From Rutidosis leptorrhynchoides (Eukaryota > Streptophyta > Magnoliopsida > Asterales > Asteraceae), in contig NC_092340.1 of NCBI RefSeq assembly GCF_046630445.1, forward strand, positions 35,300,001 to 35,364,000: DNA of 64,000 bases, given 5' to 3'. A model generated the notes under the pieces. It was not told the origin of the DNA. It did no database searches and saw only the letters and a program-made list of their open reading frames with translations. The translations under genes were made by a program, and so were the position numbers. This document shows, piece by piece, positions 54,784 to 64,000 of the stretch (position 1 is its first letter; every line of letters begins with the position of its first letter).

Positions 54784-56472
54784 TGTGAAGACCCATCCTA
54801 ATCCATCCAGACGAAGTCCATATCGATTATAAATGATTCACAACAGTTGATTACATCACGAGGTACTTGACCTCTATATGATACATTTTACAAACATTGC
54901 ATTCGTTTTTGAAAAGACAATCTTTCATTACATCAAAAGTTGACAGGCATGCATACCATTTCATAATATATCCAACTATAATTGACTTAATAATAATCTT
55001 GATGAACTTGATGACTCGAATGCAACGTCTTTTGAAATATGCCATGAATGACTCCAAGTAATATCTATAAAATGAGCAAATGCACAGCGGAAGATTTCTT
55101 TCGTACCTGAGAATAAACATGCTTTAAAGTGTCAACCAAAAGGTTGGTGAGTTTATTAGTTTAGCATAAATAATCATTTCATAATTTTAATAGACCACAA
55201 GATTTCATATTTCAATACACATCTCATACATAGAGATAAAAATCATTCATATGGATTGAACACCTGGTAACCGACATTCACAATATGCATATTAGAATAT
55301 CCCCATCATTCCGGGATCCTCCTTCGGACATGATATAAATTTCGAAGTACTAAAGCATCCGGTACTTTGGATGGGGCTTGTTGGGCCCGATAGATCTATC
55401 TTTAGAGTTCGCGTCAATTAGGGTGTCTGTTCCCTAATTCTTAGATTACCAGACTTTATAAAAAGGGCAATATTCGATTAGATAATCCAACCATAGAATG
55501 TAGTTTCGATTACTTGTGTCTATTTCGTAAAACATTTATAAAAGCAGCGCATGTATTCTCAGTCCCAAAAATATATATTGCAAAAACATTTAAAAAGGGA
55601 ACAAATGAAACTCACGCATATAATTATTGTAAAACAGTTAATAAAACATTTGCATGTATTCTCAACCCCAAAAATGTAAAGAGTAAAAGGGGAAGTAAAT
55701 GAAACTCACACATATAAATATTGAAAAATAGTTATTAAAACATTGCATGTATTCTCAGCCCAAAAATATATATAAAAAGGGAATAATGAAACTCACCAAA
55801 TGTATTTTGTAGTAAAAATACATATGACTATATTGAACAATGCAGGGTTGGCCTTGAATTCACGAACCTATATCATTTGTTTATTCATTAATACATATTT
55901 AATCATAATAGAATATATATATTATTATTAGTAAATTAATTGTTATTTTAACTATGTTTTTCATTAATAATCTAATTAATTACATTTTTTTTAATATTTA
56001 TATATAAATAATAATATAGCTACGTTATATGTAGTAAATATGAATTTTATATTACCAATAGTTGTTTGAGGAAGTAATGTTGATAATAATAATTAAAAAG
56101 TTGTTTCATCCTATAATACTAGTAATCTTAGTTATAAAATGATAATTTCTATAAAAGTGATACTTTTAATAATACTAAATACTAATAATAATAAATACTA
56201 TAAAAATAAATGATTTTATTAATAGTAATATACTACTTACTTATAATAATAACTATAATGATAATAAGGTTAATAATGAGGTTAACGATAATAATCAAAA
56301 TAACAATCTTAATCATAATTATATATTATCTTATACTTATAATTTTTATCCTTATCTTTTAAATCATAAAATTGATAATTTTCTAATTATTTTATTTAGT
56401 AAATTCCTTTCATCATCTTTTATATTCTAATTATAATTGTATTTATAACAATATTATCAATAATCACAAATG

Positions 56473-56529
<57 letters not shown>

Positions 56530-57049
56530 GTAATACTTAACTTAATAATAATAATATTAGTAGTCATAATTGTAATTTTAATTATTAATAATAAATGATA
56601 ACTATTATTACTAGTAATAATAATACTAATATCTATAACATCAATCATAATAATAATTCCTAATAATAACATAACAATAATAATAATGATAATCATAATA
56701 TTAATAGTAATAATAATAATAACAATAATAATGATAATAATAATCTAAAAAAAATTCTACTCATTATAATATAATAGTTATATTGACAACGATAACAATA
56801 ATAATAATTATAATATTTATAATTCTTAATAATAATAATTACACTAACAATAATACTAATACATAATAATAATAATTATAATAACTGTTAATATTTAAAT
56901 TACAATTATAATGTATTCATAAAACTAAAATTGATATTGATATTAGTATTGTATTAATAATTAATAATAAAAATTATTATGACAACTATATTCTTAACTT
57001 GTATTTACATTTGGTATATACAAATTATTAATTATGTAATATTTAATTT

Positions 57050-57120
<71 letters not shown>

Positions 57121-57312
57121 TAACTTATATTGGGTATTATATTCTTATATATATGTTACAACATACATATTATAATAATTATCAATAATAATCATATATT
57201 TATATATAAATTCATTTTAAGTACAACTTAATTATTTTATATCTTATTTTACTTATTTTAATTTTAATGTTTAAATTATATTTTATAATTTTAAATTATT
57301 ATATATACTTAC

Positions 57313-57392
<80 letters not shown>

Positions 57393-57559
57393 TTATTTAC
57401 AAACAATTGTTCGTGAATTGTCGTGCATGGTCAAAGGTCAAATATATACATGAAGATAGTTCACAAGTTTTGAGACTTAACAGTACAGACTTTGTTTATT
57501 GTGTCAAAATCATATAAAGATAAAGTTTAAATTTGGTCGGAAATTCCCGGGTCATCACA
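54784..57559 (-). repeat. Minus-strand element, LTR copy 2 (uninterrupted), 2776 bp
   Basis: Complete partner of the split copy 19718-20492 + 48379-50388, starting TGTGAAGACCC and ending GGGTCATCACA on the plus strand. Contains an expanded AAT run (56472-56528) and (AT)n tracts at about 57053-57118 and 57317-57386, with lengths different from the other copy. Confidence 0.88.
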
Positions 57560-57564
57560 CCTTG

Positions 57565-59753
57565 GAGTCTTTAGGGTGTTTTAGTGTGTTAGGATTGATG
57601 GTGGGACGAACTTTCATGTTCGGGTCACCTAAATCCGAGCCACGGTTCACCCGGTATGACTAAAATACGGTTTTGAGTAAATTGAAGGTACAAGTAGTGT
57701 CATGGCTGATTACCACGACTTGTGGACTGTTCTTGGTGTGTTCTTGAGTGCACCATTGTGTCGGGTGGTTTGAATAGGCGGAGATGCATATAAGGCTCGC
57801 CAGAAATCGACACCCGGGGCTCAGGATACGACCTGATGAACTTTTGAATTAAAACTTATGATTAATTCTAAAACTTATGATAAAAATAATAAATTTCATT
57901 ATTAATTAATTACTTATGATAAAAGAAGTAATTATTATTATTTAAGACTTATGATATAAATATTTATTATATCATTTAATTATTATTTATGATTTAATTA
58001 ACATTTTAATTTAACTTACGATTAATAATACTTTTATTATTATTGGAAAATACTTATGATAAGTATTAAATTTATTTTATGAGAATATTATTATAAGACT
58101 TATAATAAAGATTAAATAATTATTTAATTATTATAAGACTTAATTATTATTTAATTATGATTTAATTATTAAATACTTATGATTTAATAATTATAATTAG
58201 AAACTTATGATATGGTTAATAATTCATTATTAATTAATAATACTTATGATATGATTTAAAAATTTATTATTAATTAATAATACTTATATTATGATTAATA
58301 TTTAATTAATTAATTAAATACTTATGATATATTAATTATATCACTTCAACTTATATTAACTTTAATAATTCATTTTATATAATTAAACTTATGTTATGAC
58401 TTAATTATACACTTTTAACTTTAATAAACATTATAACTTATGTTATTATTATAATTTACACTTTTCAAATTAATGTTGACTATGTTTGACCAAGGTTGAC
58501 TTTTAAGTTGACTTTCAGTTGACTTTGACTTTCAGTTGACTTTTGTTGACTTTCTAAATAAGGAAACTTTCCTAACTTAAAAACTTTCTAAAAATAGAAC
58601 TTTCTAAATTTGGAAACTTTCCAAAAATAGAAACTTTCCTAAAATAGAAACTTTCCTAAAATAGAAACTTTCTAAAAATAGAAACTTTCCAAAAATAGAA
58701 ACCTGCTAAAAATAGAAACTTTCTATAAATAGAAAGTATGTGTCCGTACGCTGTTCCAGTCAAATCGATGCTTACCGAGTATTGTTCTATGACTACTTGC
58801 AACATGTACAATAGCTATCATACTAAGACTTGACCTAAGTTAGTTATTTATATCGACCTGCTTTATTTATAGGTCGGCGTTGTGATCGTTCCTGATCACT
58901 TTACTCTATTTGCTGTTTGCTTGTTTATTTGGTTTCTTCAGTTGCTTTTAAGGTGAGTTATAGTCCCGTTTTTACATACTTTTCAAAGTATATTTTTGGG
59001 ATGTGATTACATGCATTTTTATTTACGTTTAGACACAAGTAACAGTTAAATTTAATTATTCATTGTGAGTTGGACAAAAATATTCCCTAGTCTGGTAACT
59101 GTAATCATTGGTTTCTACCGGTGAACGCGAATCCTACTGATAGATCTATCGGGTTTGACAACCCCATTTCGAGCTAGTCGCGCTAGCAATTTATAATCGG
59201 AATGTTTAGTACTTCGTAATTTGTTGTAGATACACTGTCCAAGTGTATATTTTTATTGTGTTTGGCAAGGGTAAATAAAGGGTTAAGTGGTTACCAGGTG
59301 GCTCATTGATAATGGAATAATGTTTAATGTTTTCTAACATTTTTAAATCTTGTTGTCTAAAGTTTACTTATTATTTAAACCTATAATTCACTCAACCTTT
59401 GTGTTGACAGTTTACTTGCATGTTTTCACAGGTACTTGAGTTTTGTGATGCTTCCGCTGTGTTTAGAAGAGTCTGCATGCATTTGGGCAGATTTTATGAA
59501 ACAATTTATGAAACTTAAGCTTGCATTCTATTTTTGGATAATTTAAACTTGTGGGTTTGTTGGCAAGGTTTTGTGTCAACTTTTGGTTTATTACTATGGT
59601 TGGTTGTTTTGAAACTACATATTTTGGTTTGTTTCCTTTTTGGGAAACATTTGAAATAAAAGAATGCAACTTTGTTTATTTAATTCATTTAAGTCCGATC
59701 AAGCTGTGGGACCAACTGACGGATCCGTTAAGTGTTTTGACGGGGTCGTCACA
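57565..59753 (+). repeat. Tekay-A 5' LTR, second part
   Basis: Continues the LTR from 19717. It includes an array of ACTTATGAT-containing units (57845-58470), TTGACTTTCAG repeats (58480-58555), and a minisatellite of GAAACTTTCYAAAAATA units (about 58560-58735). Near the end it has the phrases common to Tekay LTRs, such as AATCCTACTGATAGATCTATC. Ends GGGGTCGTCACA. Confidence 0.8.
58560..58735 (+). repeat. Minisatellite, unit about 17 bp
   Basis: About ten imperfect copies of GAAACTTTCCWAAAATA in direct order within the Tekay-A LTR. Confidence 0.8.
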
Positions 59754-59755
59754 TG

Positions 59756-59767
59756 TGGTATCAGAGC
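59756..59767 (+). other. Tekay-A primer-binding site (tRNA-iMet)
   Basis: TGGTATCAGAGC, two bases after the LTR end; the surrounding GTGGTATCAGAGCGTTGG is the same as in Tekay-B. Confidence 0.9.
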
Positions 59768-59948
59768 GTTGGTTGTAGGGAACTAGGCGGTCTTAATGTG
59801 GTCAACCCGTGGTTATTAGGGTGCATTAGAGTCTAGTCTACAACCCGACCTTTTTGCTATAGCATTATTATGCATTTCATTTCATATAAGTTATATTATT
59901 AGCTTTCATATCTTTTTGGTATGTGGTTTGCGGTTTTGCTGTTTGCAG

Positions 59949-60377
59949 ATGTCGACTTCGAGCGATAACTCTATTGCTGCTCCTGCTCCACCGTCTCCTG
60001 CTAGACGTCGTGCTAATCAACCAGAGATCGATGATCCTGTTCATTACTATTTTTCTACCATTACTCATATGAACCGGGCTTATAATGAGGTGACACGTAT
60101 TAACGCCCTTAGTGATTGTTTGCGCACTTTGCCACATAATGAAGTTATGGACGAGATCCATGCCGACATGGGTAACTTTATCACTTTCAAGCATAGGGTT
60201 GAGGATGCGAACCGTAAGCGTGATCGAGAAGTTAATGCTAAGTTCGAGGCTCTCAAGAGCACTGTTCGTGTGTTGAAGGAAGAGTTGGATGTTGTGAAAG
60301 GGAAGTTGCATAAGTATGAGGATCCTGCTGAGACTCATGCTGGACCAACTTATCACACCCGCTCTAAGCGAATGTGA
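59949..60377 (+). CDS. Tekay-A pre-gag ORF, coiled-coil protein, 142 aa
   Basis: Starts MSTSSDNSIAAPAPPSPARRR right after a TGTTTGCAG tract. The middle has an alpha-helical region. The stretch HRVEDANRKRDREVNAKFEA then LKSTVRVLKEELDVVKGKLH (about residues 80-125) has regularly spaced hydrophobic residues suggesting a coiled coil. It ends in the basic YHTRSKRM. No known domain recognised. It stands in the same place as the SEPEEE-repeat ORF of Tekay-B but shares only the Ser-rich start and basic end. The upstream in-frame ATG at 59916 is less likely. Confidence 0.65.
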   Translation: MSTSSDNSIAAPAPPSPARRRANQPEIDDPVHYYFSTITHMNRAYNEVTRINALSDCLRTLPHNEVMDEIHADMGNFITFKHRVEDANRKRDREVNAKFEALKSTVRVLKEELDVVKGKLHKYEDPAETHAGPTYHTRSKRM

Positions 60378-60817
60378 TGTGATTATTTATATTGATTATC
60401 TATTTCGTCAGACTTAATTTCCTTTTTATACATACATTTTGAGTTATGTACGGCGTTTTACCGAGGATTTTATTAAGATTTTGTTATGGGATATTTTTCA
60501 TTATGTATGGATGGTTATTTTTATGACATCTATTATCATTATCATGTTTTATTTCTGATGTTGTGGCTCTTGGCATGTTATATTATGCGTAATATATGTT
60601 CATGTATGTTAGGTGCTATGTATGTTGTATGATGTTATCATAAAATATGTATGCATGTGATGGTTATTTCTATAACAATCATAACTGTCATGTTATTACT
60701 CATAGTGTTTGTTAACTATTATTTATGATGGTTAATCTTTTCGTGTTTTGATCTATTCCTTTATGACACTAGTATTATTCTTGGTACTAACGGATGTGTT
60801 GTTCTATTTTGAAGATC
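60378..60817 (+). other. Tekay-A spacer between pre-gag ORF and gag
   Basis: T-rich, non-coding stretch with many ATGTATG / TTATCAT words; Tekay-B has a similar spacer of about 360 bp at 23898-24257. Confidence 0.55.
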
Positions 60818-63800
60818 ATGCCTCCAAGAGAGTCCACTGAAGCGCGTATGCAACGCCTGATCAATGAAGGAATTGCTGCTGCTATGACAGCAAATGCTAA
60901 TGTTAACGCCAATGTGAACAACAACCAGGTGGGATGCTCCCACAAGACTTTTATGGCTGGTCGACCCCAAGAATTCAGTGGTACGGAAGGACCAATAGGG
61001 TTTACTCGTTAGTTCGAGAAGATCGAATCTATTTTCAGGGTCAGTCGGATCCGTGAAGAGGACAAAGTTAGTTTCGCTAGTTGCACTCTCAAGGATAGTG
61101 CCTTGACATGGTGGAACAATCTGGTTAGTAGTTTGGGAAGCGATGTAGCTTATGGTTTGGTCTGGAATGATTTTAAGAAAAGATTGATCACCCGCTATAG
61201 ACCTCGGGGTGAGCTTAAAAAGCTAGAGGTTGAGCTCAAGAATTTGAAAATGCATGGCACCGAGTTAGATGCCTATGAACGAAGGTTTTTCGAGTTAACT
61301 TTGCTGTGTCCTAGGGTTTATGCGGATGAGGACCGCAAAATTGAGGCTTACATTGATGGTTTGTCCGAGAAGATTGAACACGGGGTTGAGTCTAGCGAAC
61401 CCCAGACTATTGAGGCGGCTATGTCTATGGCCCACAAACTTAATGACAAGGTGTTGAGAAGAAGCAAGACTACAGTTGCTGAAACTAGTGAGGAGGTTGT
61501 CAAGAAGGCTGATAATGAGAAACGAAAGTGGGATAACAACCGCAATCAAAACCAAAATCAGCAGAAGAAACAGGATACCTCAGGTACTAACAACAGAAAT
61601 CAGCGTGTGTGTCCTCATTGCTATAAAGCTCATGATGGTTACTGCACAGTTACTTGTAAGAGGTGCTCCAAGAAAGGGCACATTGCTAAAGATTGTACAG
61701 TGCTTTTGTCGGGTTCTGCTACTCCCGCGAATGGTGGTAATAATAATAATGTTGGTAATAGAGGTGGTAACGGTAGTGGTAATGGGAAATCGAATAATGG
61801 AGGTAATCAAAGGGTTTGTTATGAGTGTGGGAAGCTGGGGCATTTCCGAGATGCTTGTCCCAACAAGAAGACTGCTGAAACTGCACGCGGCCGAGCGTTC
61901 AACATTAATGCTAAGGATGCGGAGGAAGATCCTAAGCTTATTACTGGTACGTTCTCAGTCAACGATTTATCAGTTTATGTACTATTTGATTCAGGGACTG
62001 ATTTAAGTTTCGTGTCGAGTAAATTAAGTCCGAGAATCAAAACGCCGTTAACTCCCTTAGACAATACTTATGTTGTTGAAGTAGCTAATGGTAAAGAACT
62101 TACTGCTAAGACTGTACATCGTAAATGTAACATTAATCTGGGTGGTAGGGATTTTGAGATAGACTTGATACCGATTGAACTTGGTAGTTTTGATATTGTT
62201 ATTGGTATGGATTGGTTATCTGCGAACCGTGCTGAGATCGTGTGTTATGATAAGGCTATTCGTATTACTGATGTGGTTGGAGAGCCACCGATGGTCTTTG
62301 GAGATAAGAAATGCACACATTTAAATCTTATTAGCTGTATGAAAGTTCGTAAACATCTCCGTAAAGGCTGTCATGCTATTCTTGCTCATGTTGTTGATCC
62401 TAGTAAGGAAGTGAAGAACGTTGATGACGTTCACATTGTTAGGGATTTTCCCGAGGTGTTTCCCGATGACTTACCTGGCCTTCCGTCGCAACGCGCGGTA
62501 GAATTTCAAATTGATCTTGTTCCCGGCGCTGCTCCTGTAGTACGTGCTCCTTATCGTCTTGCGCCTTTCGAACTTCAAGAATTGTTGAGTCAACTCCGTG
62601 AGTTGTTAGACAAAGGTTCTATTCGTCCTAGTTCGTCCCCTTGGGGAGCTCCCGTTCTGTTTGTTAAGAAGAAGGATGATTCTTTCTGTTTATGCATTGA
62701 TTATCGTCAACTGAATAAGCTCACTGTTAAAAATCGTTATCCTCTACCGAGAATTGATGATCTGTTCGATCAGCTTCAGGGTTCTTCTGTTTATTCAAAA
62801 ATTGATCTTCATTCTGGCTATCATCAGTTGCGTGTTAAAGAATCTGATGTTTCAAAAACTGCTTTTCGCACCCGTTACGGTCACTTTGAATTTCTTATTA
62901 TGTCGTTCGAATTGACAAATGCACCTGCTGTGTTCATGGACCTCATGAACCGTGTGTGTAGACCCTATCTGGACAAGTTCGTTATTGTTTTCATTGACAA
63001 CATCCTTATCTATTATAAGAGTGATGAAGAGCACGAAGAACACTTGAGGTTAGTGCTTGATTTGTTAAAGAAAGAAGAGTTGCACGCTAAGTTCTCTAAG
63101 TGTGCTTTTTGGTTAAGAGAAGTTCAGTTCCTTGGTCATATTGTTAGTAAACAGGGAATACAAGTTGATCCTGCTAAAATTGAGGCGATTGAAAAGTGGG
63201 AAACCCCGAAAACTCCTACTCAGATTCGTTAGTTCTTAGGGTTGGCAGGTTACTATCGAAGGTTCATTCAGGATTTCTCTCGTATTGCGAAACCTCTGAC
63301 TGCTTTAACGCATAAGGGGAAGAAGTATGAGTGGAAGGATGAACAAGAGGATGCTTTTCAGATTTTGAAGAAGAAGTTGACTACCGATCCGATTTTGTCA
63401 CTACCGGAGGGTAATGACGATTTTGTTGTTTATTGTGATGCATCGCGACAAGGCTATGGTTGTGTTTTGATGCAACAAAAGAAGGTTATTGCGTATGCGT
63501 CACGACAGTTGAAGATTCACGAACAGAACTATACAACTCATGATTTAGAGTTGGGGGCTGTTGTTTTTGCGCTTAAAATTTGGAGACACTATCTTTATGG
63601 TGTTAAGAGTACTATGTACACCGATCACAAGAGTCTTCAACATATCCTCGATCAGAAACAGTTGAACATGAGACAATGAAGACGGATTGAGATGTTGAAT
63701 GATTATAATTGTGACCTTTTGTATCACCCGGGTAAGGCCAATGTTGTGGCTGATGCATTGAGTCGTAAAGAAAGGACTGAACCTCGCAGGGTTAGGGCCT

Positions 63801-64000
63801 TGAATATGACAGTTAGATCAAACCTCGTTAGGCAGATTCTTGAGGCACAACAAGAAGCCTTAAAGGAGGAGAATTTCGTGAAGGAGAATGTAGAAAAGGT
63901 AGCTAAGAAGTTTGAAGTACGAGCTGATGGTACTAGGTATTTTGCGGGACGTCTATGGGTTCCGAAATTTAGAGGTCTTCGACAACTTGTTTTGGATGAG
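60818..64000 (+). pseudogene. Tekay-A gag-pol, broken, continues past the window
   Basis: Gag begins MPPRESTEARMQRLINEG. Capsid block with FSGTEGPIGFTR and [12 protein letters not shown]; two knuckles, [14 protein letters not shown] and [14 protein letters not shown]. Protease [13 protein letters not shown] region with [19 protein letters not shown], RNase [12 protein letters not shown] and [16 protein letters not shown]. The integrase start is at the window edge. The order and sequence match Tekay-B. About three breaks are visible; fossil. Confidence 0.88.

Overview
The window is nuclear DNA of a flowering plant, most likely a eudicot. It holds intron-rich plant genes with plant-type splice sites, a 377-residue plant actin, Athila and Tekay/Del retrotransposons, tRNA-derived SINEs, MITEs and Helitron-like ends. 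Asteraceae is only a tentative guess from the general look of the repeats.

Left part (1-14.4 kb): this is the gene space. It holds a fossil exon of a cinnamoyl-CoA-reductase-like gene (786-986), a 331-bp hAT MITE, a tandem pair of Helitron-like 3' ends, tRNA-Lys(CTT) on the minus strand (4400-4472), a complete ten-exon ALG5 gene (4625-6979, dolichyl-phosphate glucosyltransferase, 336 aa), a Harbinger-type MITE with a hAT MITE nested in it (8879-10165), and a complete actin gene on the minus strand (CDS 12461-10426, 377 aa). The actin gene has a long 5' leader intron carrying two SINEs. It also has an extra coding intron that looks as if it was created by a transposon insertion: the target-site duplication supplies both splice sites.

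Middle (14.4-18.6 kb): an AT-rich stretch with a degraded chromovirus-like LTR, a Helitron-like end, and part of an Athila-family LTR on the minus strand.

Right part (18.6-64 kb): a Russian-doll nest of LTR retrotransposons, read from LTR ends, PBS/PPT sites and target duplications. Tekay-A (from 18556, running past the window end) sits in the old Athila LTR. A non-autonomous chromovirus-like element on the minus strand (19718-57559) sits in the 5' LTR of Tekay-A. Tekay-B (20493-48373) sits in an LTR of that element. A young Athila (25224-42136) sits in the gag-pol of Tekay-B. The two innermost elements have LTR pairs of exactly equal length (1989 and 2738 bp) that look almost identical by eye; the outer pair is clearly more diverged, as the nesting order predicts. 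The three chromovirus-type elements each carry a short extra ORF between the PBS and the gag position. The Athila carries gag-pol, a small zinc-knuckle-like ORF and an ATHILA-ORF1-type gene in the env position.
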